Shown: positions 24,691 to 38,920, counted from the first letter of the stretch. The stretch: DNA of 64,000 bases from Apostichopus japonicus (GCF_037975245.1 NC_092582.1:8372501-8436500); one strand, 5' to 3'. A program made the numbers and translations. The notes: a model not told the origin generated them from the sequence alone.

Positions 24691-25990
24691 TGGCACGGAA
24701 GAAGCTCCTGTTCTCCTTTTCTCTATTCAGCTTTCCTTCTTTCTTCCCCTTTCGCTCTCTTCACCTTTTCTCCTTTTGCCGACAGACCCAAAATTTGCCG
24801 ACAGCGACCAAATTATTGGGGGTGTGACACCCCCCCCCCCCCACATCCCCCGCTCGCTACGCTCCTGGTGGAGTCACTCATCAATATATAATAATTCATT
24901 TTATTCCCCTATAAAAGGTGATCGTTCGGGCTATACTCTCAAAAGTAAATTCTGTGATTGAGAGATTGTAGATTAAATGGGTGCCGTTCAAAATGTGAAT
25001 TACAGGCGTATAACTGACATGGTCAGAGTAACACATAATTACAACCAAACTCAATATACAGCTTTAAATTTGAATGAAGTGCAAACAATTGCTCTTAGGT
25101 TGTAATTTAACCCCGATGATTCTTATATCATTTGGACACTTTGATATAATATATTATTCGAATTGTTTTTTTCTTCTACTTCTTCAATCCTGAGGGGGTG
25201 GGGGGGGGGTGGGAGAGGCCGTGGTGGAGGTAGGTGGTGGCGAGGTTGGTGGTGTAGGGACACGTGATGATCATTTCAGCATGAAATTATTTTTCTATTG
25301 TGACGATATCATTCGATATAATATAGAAAGCAACTTAAATATAATGTTTCTGAGTCAGGCAGTCGACCTCGCATTATGCAAAAAGTGCTATAAAACAACT
25401 GTAAGGTTGTTTTTTAATTAAATTAAAATAATGAATTAAACCAAATTTATTAATAAATTAAACAATAATGATGAATATTGAAATCTCAATACAGCTTACT
25501 GCGGACAGGTAGTGTGAACGGCTCTTGGGCTAAACCCTATCCTTTGTAACATCCTGTATCCACCCCTCCGTAATACTGCGAAATTACAACATCTGAATAT
25601 ATAGTTGAGTTTAACTCCGAATATATAGAAAATGCAGAAAGATTTGCATAACGTTGTGACATACAAAAACTTGACAGAAATGAGGAAAGTGCCGGGATAG
25701 GCAAATAAGCACACGAAAGCACATGAACAATATTGCCTTTTATAATTTCATTTTTGGTAGAACTTTGAAATGAGTTATCTGCAGAGATCCAATAGAAATT
25801 ATTCTTTTTTTCGGATTGTCTCTGTACAGGTATTTTTATTTCGAAAAAGAAACTTTGTAGAGTATGTTTTCTTAATATCTTAACACACAATCTGAGTTGA
25901 AAAATACTAGCTATAAAATTATGCTTTACAAAAGATTTGTAAATGTTTAATTGTTTTATTTAAGTACATATTTATTTTTTGGCTGCTATT

Positions 25991-28900
25991 TTAAGGCGAC
26001 CAAATGGTTTTACGATGATGACATGAAGCCCGCCACCAGTTGTTAATGTCCATAATTTCAGGCTGGGTGTGACCTGTTTTGAAAACCCGTTCATCTATCT
26101 CCTCCAACTTTTTCACAATTCCACAGAAGAAGTCTTGCGCAGTATGTGCTTGCAATTGGTTATAACTTTCTACCGATCCTTTTTTCTTCCATTCAAAATA
26201 TTCATTATAAGCTGTATCATTCTTATCCAGATATTTGATGTAATCCGCCAGATTCGGCATATTTTTATAATCACTGATATGAATAAACGAATATGGCGGC
26301 GCTACCTTCTCGTAATCTTTACGTGTTGTGCCATAAACTATCGGCACCATGTCTTTACGCAGTCCTTTATCCCAAAATTTCTCCGTGATATAATCCTCAC
26401 ATTCACTGTTCTCTAACGACAAGTAAAATTTATGACTGCTCAAGATTCGGTCACATGCTTCACTATTCCGTGGACATTTCAATTTTCCACATGCGCCGTA
26501 CGTATCGACTTGAACATACTTCTGAAGATCCCGTACAAATTTGGTCCTACCCCAAGAGGTAACCCCACAGTTTGACGCCATCCAGGCCACCAACCTCGTC
26601 TTTTCAGACGCCCAATTTCGATCGTCACTTTGAGGGATTTCCGGTGAATTCCCAAAGTACCTTCCATACGGAATGGTGACTTCTGAATCGGTATGGAATG
26701 TCATTGACCAGTTGTAAGCCATTTGGGAAGGGTTCTCTGATTTCATTTTTTTGGAGTTTAGAGGGCTCTCTTTGGACATGTAAATCCACATCTGACCATC
26801 TGGTCGATTTCTGTAAACGGAGAGAAAAAGAATTCATCAATTCAGTCAGGAAGGAAGCAGGGAACTTTTATCCTTCTGGTGCAATGAGTTCATCGGGATA
26901 TTACTTATGAACATTGAATCATTTTTTTTTCTCAAAAGGAACAGACATATATTCAGTATTTGAAAATTAAGCAGGTTAGGTCGAAAGCAAATGTTCCCAT
27001 TTTTTTATTAGTTCATGGGCAAGGGCGATGCAGTATTAATTGTTAGTTACAGTATAGAATGCCAGCTGCAAGCCAAGTAAATTTTAGCTTTAAAGTGTCA
27101 AGTATAGCACAACGTATAGATTACCTTGACCTTGTGCGTAGATTATCTGAAATTCCATATCTGTTTTTGTAGTAACTTTCATATAAAATAACAATAAAAA
27201 ATAACTTTAAGTTCGTATAAATTTGATAGCATCCAAATCAAAACATCTAACCACATGACAGTTGTAACATAATATTATCCACACATTTCTCATACGTTGT
27301 TGACTATGTTAGAAATATTGTTCGTTAAGGCGGAATATTTACACTTTGACAAAATTGACCACTTCAAGCAAAATGGAAGACAAGAAATTCATAGTGAGGT
27401 TATATTTTTCAACATATCAATAATGTAATGTTACAGTTATCACAATGAATTTGCTCTATTGACTTACACAGTAAAATCACAACCTGTCAAGACTGCTAGA
27501 ACATAGACAGAAGTTTCCAACTGACATGTCCTACCCCACCTGCCCACCATAGGAGCTATAGAAGAGGCCAAATATTAGCTTCGTGATCCCCAACCAATCT
27601 GCCAGCTCTCGCTGCGGAATCTTCTCTTTTTGTCACCCAGGAATGTCTAAAGTACCTTAAATCAGCTTCAGTCCTCCAGATTTTTAAACTATCGGTAGAT
27701 CAAGTGACGCTCTTCAACATTCAAAACATACAAACGTATGATGATGATGACACTATAATGCCCTCCCAAGAAAGTTCCCTCAGAAGGTCAAGTTAGGACT
27801 ATTTCCCGACATTAGTTAACTCTTCAGGCGGAAGTACACTATGCCCTAATTGTGGTATATGGTATACGGTGGTATATGGTATGTGGTATATGGTATATGG
27901 TATACACACACTGCATTGCTATTATTATAGTTATATAAGTCCGCTACAATGACGTGATTTTTGGTGTAGATTTACTTGAGGCATATCTAAAAGAATTTCT
28001 GATTTGCCAAAGTCTCGTCCGGTCAGATCTCAAACCGATTAGAATCTTTCGAACATTTTCTCTCAAAATCCGTTTTCAAGGAAATCAATAGTCACTGTAA
28101 AAAAGAGGGAGGGCCGGGGGGGGGGGGGGGAACATAATCATAGTTCATTTTGCAAATTAAAGAAGTAAGTCTACTTAAACGAATAAGTCTTTTTTAACCC
28201 CCTTCCCAATTAAGGCCTATCAGAGTGGAGTTGTAATTTTCTATTATCTAAAGACATCTGAAACTAAGCTAGTTTAATTTAATTTATTTGTTTTTCCAAA
28301 ACAACATATAACCATATCTTGAAGTTGGAAGTAAAATACTATAATGAATAGAACCATGATATCGCCTAAAGCCAAAAGGGTAATTTCTTCAGGGAAACGG
28401 TCATTGGTACAGTACCTAAATTTTAATACGTAGCTATGTTTTGTTTTCGAATATAATCCCCAATATATTGAAAGTAAACATTATCCTTTTCACCCTGCGC
28501 AAAATTCTCTGGGAGTGGAATATCGAAAAGTGTTTATTAATTAATAATACGTCACAAACTGCAAATTTAAGGTAAAATCCAGTCCTAAAATGGTTTGTAT
28601 GTTAGGTAGAAGAAGAAATTACATAAGTAGACTGGGGAAGCGGAAGATAGGAAATAAAGTCAAATCGTTAAAACTCTGTAGTAATATCTCTGTATGGACT
28701 AACGTCACTATTTCCTTTTGAAATAAACAAGGGTTTGCTAAAATGGAACAATTGACACATTATACGGTCATCTCTTTCAAATATTTTGATGAAATTAGTG
28801 ATAGCCGAAAAAGGAGAAGTTTTAATTTCAAAGAGAACATCTTGGTCATAGAAATAGCGAATGGGGATGAAACATACTGATCAGGAGAGCTTGCTAGTAT

Positions 28901-29479
28901 TACGACGAGAAATAATTCCTTTTTTTTTTACCTTGCGATATCTTCCCAGCGCCATGTTCCTTTGTGATGTAGTATGACTGCGTGGCTCGTAGCTAACCTC
29001 TGATAGGAATTACTGTGTATGTACCGTGCCTTACAGTTAGTGTTAGCACAGTCATAGTCCTGCTCAGGGAAGGCAAAAGCGAATTTAGACCAGAGTTGTA
29101 TTTGTTTCACGCAATTAGAAGGTATTCCGCCTTCTCTAGTTGGTAACGATGAGTTGGTTACATTTCCACCGCCAAATCCACCAATTCCTAGCGGTGTGTG
29201 TTGAGATGTTTTGTCATTTGAGTCTGAAGTTGGCGAAGATAATCTCTCAGAGGCAGGATATGTTGTTTGTTTAGATTCGTTGAACATAGAAATGACCGGT
29301 ATAAGCGATGGAGTCCTCATTTGATCAGCCACCACCAACCTGGCATTAATTTTTCGGTAGGATGGAGGCTGGTATGTGTAAATTTGTACGGAATTTCTGC
29401 CATTTCCCCAATAAATTGCCGTCATCGCCAAAATGAAAGTCAATAATGATACAATGGTGGTATATAGCCTGCCCTCCAT
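25991..29479 (-). CDS. alpha-1,3-fucosyltransferase-like (GT10), copy 2, two exons
   Basis: Paralog of the gene at 6330-9985 with the same architecture. Exon 1 is 28932-29479 starting at ATG 29479 (MEGRLYTTIV), exon 2 is 25991-26810, intron 26811-28931 with the same AAG/gtaaaa donor and tttacag acceptor in phase 2. Predicted product 455 residues. Signal anchor, stem and the complete GT10 motif (KFYLSLENSECEDYITEKFW) are present, with no internal stop. The C-terminus ends NNWWRASCHHRKTIWSP, as in copy 3 and unlike copy 1, so this is probably the ancestral tail. AATAAA signals on the minus strand lie just past the stop (complement of TTTATT near 25955). Upstream sequence to about 30.3 kb is co-duplicated with copies 1 and 3, so the promoter was probably copied too. 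Confidence 0.9.
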
Positions 29480-30493
29480 TGTTCCAATTGCAGAAGCAAA
29501 AGCCAGCACCCGACTATAAAATACTTCCCTAGTATTAGCTAATACTGTGTACGTATGAATCCGGACGTTGTCGTTATGAAGATTCGTTTGTACTAAGAGT
29601 CAAGATTCATTTTTGTTTGAGCGAATCCGGCACTATCATCCCAGTTCTGAAATCAAAAGAAAATATGTATCAAGGTGTATGCATCCTTGTTATAACAATG
29701 CAGTTTTTTAAGTTTTTTTGCGGACATGTGATTGAAGGTTCGGTAATGCGGTGGACAGCGTGGAGACGTTTTTACTACAGGAACCCCTCACCCCCGCCCC
29801 ACACCCCATCCGGGTTCTTAGTCCCACCATACCTCCTCATATATTAAATGAAAGTTGAAAATTAATGTTGCAATTAAAGTTGCAAGTTATACATTTAAGG
29901 CTAACTGTGATAATAAAGGTACCGCTCTTCTCAAAATCAACAGATAAACTCTTTCTTTCTCTCTCTTTCTCTGCGATCAAAATTGGGCGGGTGAGGTACT
30001 GATGTTCTTACTCCACTGAAAGGTCTGTCAAAGATATATGTTACATGGTACATATAGTTTCTAATTATTCAGTACAAAATAAAGACAGTCAACTTTAAAA
30101 AGTGTTATAGATTCTTTGACTGAAATATAATAGGAAGGTTAAAATGATAACTTCAAGCAGGGGTGCAACTTCCTCTTTCGTAAAGGAGAGATGGGAGGGG
30201 TGGGGGGGGGGGGAGATGGGGTAATTATGTTAAGTCTTCCAATAGTCTGTAATAGTTATCTGAGCAATTTTGGTAAAATCGACGGTGCTTAAATTCAAAA
30301 TTGGGTACTAATTTAGAATCCGTACCATCCGATATCCGACAGGCTAAAAGAGGGCGCTCTTTTTGATGGGGTGAGCGTTTTTAAATGGGGCTTGGATATT
30401 TTTGGGGGACTAAAAGAGTTTGGCGGTTTTCATGAACATAGTAAACTCGCTTCAGTTTAGTCTATAGTCGAAAACCCTTTTTTTAAAGAAATG

Positions 30494-30662
30494 TCACCCA
30501 GGAAAGAACCTGGGCACGAAAACCAAACTACCAAACGTCTGATCCGCTCTCAGCCCCAGCCCCCTTACATCGAGACTATGACTGTCATGTGATCATCGTC
30601 GGGTGTGTTTCACCATTCTCCTCGAAGGGAACATATACTTCACATGATAATGTCGAAAATAG
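30494..30662 (-). mobile_element. degenerate U2-derived element (unit 2)
   Basis: Ortholog-by-duplication of the element at 11605-11778 with the intact cccaggaaagaacctggg hairpin and eroded U2 core. Confidence 0.6.
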
Positions 30663-32129
30663 TACCACATCCAGAGGTAACGGAAGTCGGTGTAACTAAC
30701 GCACTACGGACACTTATAGCCAATTTGCCCCATATTCAGTACATTTATTGTGTGTAATGTATACTCATTACAAATCTGCTGACATTTTTCGAATGCTCTT
30801 GACATTCCCAAGATATACACATTTGAAGTTTTGACAACTTTGGGAAACTCATTAACTATGCGATGGTCGAAATAATAATAGATTAAAACCTTATAATTAC
30901 AACCTGCACATAATTATCATGCCTATTATGTGATGTTCCTCTCTTCAAAGAAGACAATAAAACATTTCAAACAAATCACATGAGGTTACAAACCTGTGTT
31001 CCGTGTCCTTGTAACGAAGGTTGTAAAAAACAAAAGAATAACATAACAGAAAATAATTAAGCAGTCACTCCCTTTTCCACCATCAATGTGCATAATTAGC
31101 TAACGTTTATTCATAAATAAAACTAGAATTATACAGCCAATCCTCACGTGACAGTATAGAGAGAACCGTTTTGTACACAGTTAAATATGTCGAGCAATGT
31201 CATCATGCATGATACAGCCCAAATGAATGACGTATCTCGTGGACCTGGAAAAGCCTATGGTTAGGGTTAACCCCTAGAGTTGACCCTAACCCGAGAAATA
31301 CTGCATCACATGTAGTATCATAAAATACCGCACTTCTTGAGGCAATGCAACTTGCCACATTTTAACTTGTCTTGAGAACTAAGAATAGACTTGTCATATG
31401 GTCACTCTTTGATGGATTTTTTCATGATTGCTAACTTGCCTGTTAGAGTGATTAGGATAACCTTATTCATAGGTGACCGTAGACCTTTAAGAACCGTATA
31501 TGGATAAGAAAGAAAGTAGACGAAGAAAGAAATAAACTTCACAAAGAAACGCTTATTCCTAATCGCAACCAGAAATTATTCTATTACACAGGCTCTCTAG
31601 TGGATAAGCAGTTTGCTAACAGTTTTATTTTACTTAGACATTATATCTGTAAACAAATATATTGGGAGTCTCGTGGTTTCGATGGTGCATATATAAATGT
31701 ACTACAAATTTATTTTCTATGTCAGTTTGACTGTATAGAATTTTGAACCATTTTTTTTGCAGCCGTACCGTACATATCCAATCATTTAGCAATTTCTCTA
31801 CCTGAGACTATATTTTGGACATTTTTATAGACTTCCAACAGAGATCGGCCTGGTGTGTAATAAATAAATGACGCAATGCGGAAATAACAGTAATGTGCAT
31901 CCATCCACTCGAAAAGATAAACTGTACAAAAACACTTAGCCTACTATGACCGCGACTGCAGTGCTTGTTTTGGCATATTTTCAGTAACGATCATCGTTTT
32001 TTTTTGCTGCCTTTATGTGAATGGAGCACAAATCAAAGTTCATATGATGCGAAAAGAAGAAGGCTAAAGAACTCGCACTGAGTGGTTGGTATAGCAACAA
32101 CTGTTCATGTCCCACAACAGTGCATCAGT

Positions 32130-32304
32130 CACCCAGGAAAGAACCTGGGCACGAAAACCAAACAACTGAACGACTGATCCGCCCTCAACTTTACTTCCCT
32201 TGCACCGAGACTGTGACTGTGTGATCATCGTCAGGTGTGTATCACCATTCCCCTCGAAAGGGAACAGATACTACACATGATCTTAGCCAAAAGGCCGAGA
32301 ACGC
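32130..32304 (-). mobile_element. U2-snRNA-derived retroposon (unit 2)
   Basis: Better-preserved copy of the element at 13644-13814. The minus strand contains GGCCTTTTGGCTAAGATCA followed by TGTGTAGTATCTGTTC, differing from vertebrate U2 at one base over this core. Same GCATCAGT target duplication at 32122-32129 and 32305-32312. The body after the U2 core begins with a ttccc...ggggaa hairpin. A U2 pseudogene with an unrelated body, or a U2-headed SINE, both fit. Confidence 0.8.
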
Positions 32305-32334
32305 GCATCAGTAATTACAACTTTGTGTTCGAGA

Positions 32335-32670
32335 CAAGGGCGTAGGAACCGGGGTTCTGGGGGCGCCAGCCCCCCAGTGAAAAACATGGGGGGCGGAAGT
32401 ATCATTCCGCCCCCCCGCTCCGCAAGTCAGAAAACCCCTTTTTCATTTCCAAGTGAGAATAAAATCTCATTTGGAGCCCCAATTTGCATCTAAGGCCAGG
32501 TGAAAATGCAAAATTATTTACAAAATGGAGTGGGTGTTGAAAAGTGCTATATTGCACCAAATTGCATCTGAGGCCACCTGGAAATGCAAAAAAAATCCAC
32601 ACCCCTCACCTTAGACCCCTCCCCAGTCTTCAGACCCCCCCCCACTCAAAAGTACCTTCCTACGCCACTG
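32335..32670 (-). mobile_element. hAT-type MITE, GGCGTAGGAA family (unit 2)
   Basis: Opposite orientation. Target duplication GTTCGAGA at 32327-32334 and 32671-32678. Unit 1 has the empty site near 13838; unit 3 has a rearranged derivative at the same site. Confidence 0.88.
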
Positions 32671-35604
32671 GTTCGAGAAATATTTAACATGTGTTACAGG
32701 ACATGAACAGAATTTACTGTACGAGCTAAGAGTATCGGGTGCCATATATATAGTTCAGCATACACCGTGCAATGCCTCATTACTATATATTGTCTGTGGC
32801 ACCTCAGTCTCTACTTATTACAAGTTCCTGCAAGGTCTGACAAAAGCAAATGTAAGTTACACCGAGTTAAAACGACCACTTGACCATTAACAACGAGTAG
32901 TTTTGAATAAAAAACAACAAGGGGATGGGGTTGGGGGGGGGGGTGGTGAGCCATTTAACTCGAATCAAATCTATATCAAGATTGTTCAGGTTAGTACTAC
33001 AAGGTAAATTTCTGAGTTGCAATGTATTGCCACTCATCTACACTGGAACACCTATCTGTGTATTCAAATAAGAAATAATATCTAACGACAAGATTTGAAA
33101 TATTCCTGTTCAAATACTTATGTGATAAAGAACCATGCCTATATTAGACTTGCAAACCTATGTCCACAGAACCTTGATTAAGAAGTATGTGATGAAGTGT
33201 GTTAGAGTTCAAGTGTAATCAAATAATGTAATTAAACATTGCAATAAAACAATAAATGAAGCGAGATCGGCAATCTTGAACTTGGACTTTGTTCTATATA
33301 TGATTAATAAGACGTGGAATGTCAGCGTCAATGCCACTATCTTTTCTAAACATTGACCAATATCGAACGGGTAATCTTCACAAACAGACATTTGGACTGG
33401 TAGGGACAATTTTTGTCATCAAACACATGTCATGTATAGAGCATTGAAAGGGCAACATCAATGTGAATTTAATGTTTTCAAATTTATAACTAATTTAACT
33501 GCTATGAAATTATACTTAAAAACATTATAAAACAACCCATTGAGTTGCAGATCTCAATTGGGCTGCATGACCTTTGACCGCTGACGCTATGATTTCATCA
33601 CTCACATGCCCAGGTCTACATGCACTCACCAAGTTTGGAGACTATTGAGTTCTCACGAATGTGACATCACCCTCATGATTATAGTGCTGATAGTCGTAAT
33701 CGATTAATCACCAGTAGTCGCGATTACACTTTGGAAGTTTGATAAATCGCCCTCAAAACCTAAGTTGCGATACTCGACCACAAGCTAACACTACACATAG
33801 GTTGCTATTGAAAAATAGCTTAAGCTATTAAATCAACACTAAAGCAGTTTGTCAGCAAGTATCGCAATACGTATATACAGGTTCTCACAATGCTACACTA
33901 TAGCACTGAGTTTTTAGAGTTTTTAGAGTGTATTTCCACATCTCACCCGGGTAAATTGCATGATGTGAAATGAGCATAAACCATCAATATATTGTCATTC
34001 AACAAACGACATGGCGGCCATTACTGTTCTGTATAGTTGGTCATAATTCAGATGTCTTTTGGAAAGCAACGACACCGGTGAAAGGGGATGAAATTTCAAG
34101 AAGGAATTTCATTGTAATGTGGAGGTTTGCATGGAAGGCTTATATTAGAGCAAACAATTGTCAAGATACGGTACTGCATTGAGACAATTGATACATATTT
34201 CCCCATGTTTCTTAGATCCGGTAATAAAAAATGCTACAGGCAATTAGATTATTACATGTTTAATCAAATTAAATTTAAAACACCGAATGGAGGATATGCT
34301 TCAATAAAATACATGCCGCATGATTGGGCTTTTGGAAACTTGCGCGTGGACCGCATATACGACCCACGGGCCTTTGTTGTGACATCGTAAAGATAAGCCG
34401 AGGAGAGTGTTTCAAATGGACGAATTGAACACCTTTATTATATATATTAGTTAGCGACCTAGGGCGAAGGGAAAAGCCCTACACTACGACACCGGGAGGC
34501 GAAGCTCCCGGAATCTCGTTCGTTTCTAGTTCTCTCGTAAAGAAGAAAGTCACTGGTTAGAACTTGGAGGGAAGGCATGTCAATTTCTTGAATTAGAATA
34601 TACGCTATCGCCTTCTATATAATAAAAAGATCTTTCTTTATCTTTGCCTTTGCTTAGCAAATTTAGAAGGCATAATAATGACATCATTTACCCCTACTCC
34701 TCTGGTTCCTACGTTACTGCTTTAATCATGTATCAAGCTTAAGAAATGATCACTGCTTCAAAAATATTGACATCTGTTAGAATGATCGTCTTTGAAAGCA
34801 TAGAGGGTAGTATCAGGTCATGCGCCGCTACCGAAACATTGTTTATGTAGGCTCAGTATCTCATACACTTGTGTTTTGGAAAATATTGTCGTCTTGATCA
34901 TTAATATACTAACATTAATATACCAGACCCATGATAACAATTTTTGCACTTTACGTCTAAAAAGATAACAAACAATTACTTAATATACGCGATCATTTTT
35001 AACAATGTTACAAACCGTTATTCTTCGAACTTATTGCTTGTTCTCCGCCAATGGATTCAGCATAAAAGTTCTGGCTTTTCTTCTAATAAAGATACAAAGA
35101 TGGCAGCTATAAGTAACCACTCCCTGAGCGAAAACATGCCAGGTCATCACGGATAAAATAAACTCAGATATACCAGCTACGGTACATATATGTTTATATG
35201 AATATATATAAAGGCGAAGAACAGAAACTCTTTTCCAGGTGCACACTGTGAACCCTCACTTTATAACCTGATAACCTGTCTAGTATAGGCAAACATGGAA
35301 CAGCCAGTTAAAGTTGGTTCTAGCTTGTAGACGGAGAGCTTTTGTTTTATGGCCACATGACCTATGCGACTCATGTCATTTTACTCCGCAAAGCCCTGTT
35401 TATAACCAATTGCTTACAGGTAGCAAACTCATTATAGAGTCTATATCGAGCAGCACGAGTGTTCTTCCGTAGGGAGAGAGTCGGAAAGTATCAGGAGAAC
35501 ATCTTTTTTGATATGTTATTTATACACAAAATCTGTTTTACGTGCTTGGATGTTGAAGTGCATGAATGTTAGTACAGCAAAAGGGGCGCCTTGTCTGCGA
35601 TAAG

Positions 35605-35870
35605 CCCTGATATGTCGAACTAAAATTGGACATATGTAAGTTTCTCGTAATTGGATGAAATCTACATATGAAGAAGAAATCCGCATAAATCCATTTAAAT
35701 TGACGTATGCCGGCTTCTCGTGCTCTCTTTCGACGGCTTTAGTCACATGTCGTTTCCTAGTGCACGTAACAATGTCTTCCAATGAGAGCACGGAAACCGA
35801 CATATGTCAATTTAATTCGACATATGTCGATTTTATCGACATATGTCGATTTCATCCAATCATAGCACAA
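35605..35870. mobile_element. palindromic element with CGACATATGTCG motifs (unit 2)
   Basis: Duplicate of 16490-16760 with point changes; includes two CGACATATGTCG palindromes about 23 bp apart near 35818-35850. Confidence 0.55.
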
Positions 35871-35906
35871 TAAACTAGTATGTACTAAGTAATGTCGGTA
35901 TGCCCA

Positions 35907-36070
35907 GGAATGCCACTGGGAACGCCACTGGGAATGCCACTGGGAATGCCACTGAGAATGCCACTAGGAATGCCACTGGGAATGCCAACTGGGAATGCCA
36001 CTAGAAATGCCACTGAGAATGCCACTGGGAATGCCACTGGGAATGCAACTGAGAACGCCATTGGGAATGC
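35907..36070. repeat. 12-bp minisatellite, about 13 copies (unit 2)
   Basis: Same locus as 16799-17290, much shorter; a related looser array follows to about 36235. Confidence 0.9.
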
Positions 36071-36939
36071 CATTTGGGAATGATTAAAGAGTAACCCTTA
36101 GATTGGTAACTAGGAATGCCATTTGGGAATAATATTGGGAATGCCATTTGAGACTGTCATTTGGGAATGCCATTTGGGAGTGCCGCTGGGAATGCCATTT
36201 TGGAATAATATTGGGAATGTCATCTGGCAATGTCATTTGTGAGAGATTACTTATAGCTCTGTAATTTGCAAAACAAGTACCAAGCCCGGATTTCTTTTTA
36301 AGAGAGGTGGATGATGGCACACTTAAAGGTCATAGACTCATAGGGAACTCGCATGTGCAAGAGAGGCAGATTAACTATATCTAGTAACAAAAGAGACCAT
36401 AACATCTAAACAACCTTTTAGTAAATTAAGAAGTGGGAATGGGGTCAATAGGACATGAGGCATCTGAGCTAGACATTATAATGCCCCTGACGTCATCTTC
36501 AGACAAAGGCTTAAAATTCGACAAAGTTGAAGTATCCTTGTAGAAATATGTAAAGGGATATGAGGTGGATAACAATTTCATGTAGCCACCAGTTTGGAAG
36601 AAATCGTGGATGACGTTTAGTCATGTGATATTGTCATTACTTGATTGATATCTTGAAGGTAAACTTATATTGACATTCATAATTTCGCTTACCTGAAGAT
36701 TATCTGTTCCTGAAGGCATGTATGATCCCAGTACATAGTTCGAAGGTCAACTAATGTTGATATTGCCGATTTTACATGACTGATTGCGTAGTGACGATGA
36801 GCCCGACCACTAGAAGCGACACATGCCAGTGTATAAGCTGAAGGATTTGGCGTTATGAACTGATAGATAACTGTAGGAAAAACACACATAATATATATAT
36901 ATATAGGTTGTATGTAGATCGTAACTCGTGTCGTCGTCT

Positions 36940-37185
36940 GCCGCTACGACCACTAAAACTAGTGTTACTACTACTGCTACTACTACTACTACTATTTTTA
37001 CTACTATACTACAACTACTTCTATACTACTACTACTATACTACTACTATACTACTACTACCATACTACTACTACTACTATTACTACCACTACTACTACTA
37101 TACCACTACTACTACTACTACTGAACTACTTCTGCTACTACTACTTAAACTATTACTACGACTGCCGCTACCACTATTGGTACTG

Positions 37186-37218
<33 letters not shown>

Positions 37219-37400
37219 TAGTACTTCTATATACTACTACTATAACAAGTACTGAAACTACCGCTACTATTGCTACTGCTGTCTGCACTACCACCTATAC
37301 TACTACTACTATAATAACTACTAATACTACTACTACTACAACTACTACTACTACTACTACTACTACTATAACTACTACAACTGCTACTACAACTAAATGA
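36940..37400. repeat. ACT/TAC trinucleotide-rich tract
   Basis: Imperfect ACT repeats over about 450 bp, open as Tyr, Thr, Leu or Ser runs depending on frame and strand. A shorter relative is at 22132-22190. Confidence 0.85.
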
Positions 37401-37606
37401 AAAACAAGTGCACACACGCACATTCACAAATATACAAACATTGTTTTTTCTGTCTTCGACAGTGATCTGCAAATTACAGACTTAGAAAAACCACTATAGT
37501 CCTACTTAACTCATTAACCACAGCAATGAAGTCACTATGTGGCGCTGCTTGAGTTATTCCAAACGTTCATTATAGAATGGCACATTACCTTTGATATGCT
37601 GTAGAA

Positions 37607-38080
37607 AAGGAGTTCCCTAACTGGGGCCCGTGCATGAACCCCCAGGGTGCGTGAGTCCATCCCAGGGGGGTCGTGAGACGTTTCTGAAAATCAAAACTAA
37701 AATCTGATATATCATATAATTTAGTAATGTACAAAAGTCGTACCTATCGAAAAACAGGAGCATAAGTCTCATCGTGTGTAATGGGTGATCGATGCGTGAT
37801 ACTATTCGTGATCTGATCTTGAAGTTTCCAAATGAATATATGTCTTTTTTTTCCATTACAATATTACATTATGATCTTGATCTTTTACGAAGCACTGTTA
37901 TGCGTATAATAATGACTCAGATCGTGTCTCGAAAAGTTGGGGGTTCGTCGATAACTATGACATCCACTGAGGGTTCGTGGGGGGGGGGGGAGTTAGGGAA
38001 ACCCTGCTATATAGCATTATAAATTCGGAAATCAAGTTCCATTATTTGAGCAGCAGTTAAACACATCTGTTGAACTATGG

Positions 38081-38128
<48 letters not shown>

Positions 38129-38391
38129 TGCAGTGTGCGGCGATCATCAGACAACTCATATAGATTTATTTATTTATCTATCTATATATATATATATATA
38201 TATACATCTGTGTATATATACATTATATATATATAATTCTATATATATAATTCTATATATATAATTCTATATATATATATAAAGGTATAAGTATAATAAT
38301 GACTCAGATCGTGTCTCGAAAAGTTGGGGCTTCGTGGACAACTCTGACATCCACTGGGGGTCCGTGGGGGCATAAAGTTAAGGAAACCCTG
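37607..38391. mobile_element. hAT/Charlie-like MITE expanded by TA repeats
   Basis: Left end AAGGAGTTCCCTAACT, right end AGTTAAGGAAACCCTG. Flanks CTGTAGAA (37599-37606) and CTGTAGAC (38392-38399) look like a diverged 8-bp duplication. The right terminus is present twice (37905-38005 and 38297-38391), separated by TA microsatellites. Confidence 0.65.
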
Positions 38392-38920
38392 CTGTAGACC
38401 ATTAAATACCACTGCTTTCATTCCAGGTTGTAATATAAACCTTTTTAATTTTTGAGAAATAACTGAAATGATTATATGCTTGCAGTGTAGGACACACTTT
38501 GTTTATATCATTATAGCGTTGATTGTCATCCAGTGATACTCTGCTGTTAACATGAAGTAAAAAGTTGTCTTATTAGAATGTATGCATTAGCATTTAGGCC
38601 TGCACTGAAGAGCCGACGTCCTAGCTCATTAAGTAATCATTTAATGGGCATCCAGAGATATAAGATATTTTAATAGTGAATACCTTGAAAATCCGGAACC
38701 GCTATCGAAACGTTAAAAGCAGTCAAACCTTTTTCTCTTTTTTGTTGTTGTTGTTGTTGTTATTTTGTATTTATCAAGAAGCAAGACCAAAACTCTGAAT
38801 AACGTCAAGCTTTAAACATCTCTTCCTGGTTAAGCCCATCATGTAGCATTTTATTTATGGCAAAGATATGGAGAATTTGTTGTAAATGACCGCCCTGTAA
38901 AAGTGTCAAATATGTTTGAT

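Larger units (their letters stand above)
25415..36738. repeat. segmental duplication unit 2 (main part)
   Basis: Begins inside the AT-rich tail of the tRNA-derived SINE (equivalent of 5780 in unit 1), so the 2804-5780 block is absent here. It lacks about 800 bp present in units 1 and 3 (equivalents of 10790-11570): homology breaks at about 30305 and resumes near 30460. It ends at cccagtacata (36738) and resumes at 41047 after a 4.3-kb block found in neither of the others. Confidence 0.85.

Noticed and set aside
26069-26416. Plus-strand 115-codon frames opposite fucosyltransferase exon 2
   Set aside because: Antisense shadow of the coding exon; repeated in copy 3 only because the exon is duplicated.
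32130-32304. Functional U2 snRNA gene
   Set aside because: Only the 5' domain resembles U2; the Sm site and 3' stem-loops are missing and the element is flanked by a target duplication.
36908-37472. Tyr/Thr/Leu-rich and Ser-rich open frames
   Set aside because: Translation of an ACT trinucleotide repeat on either strand.
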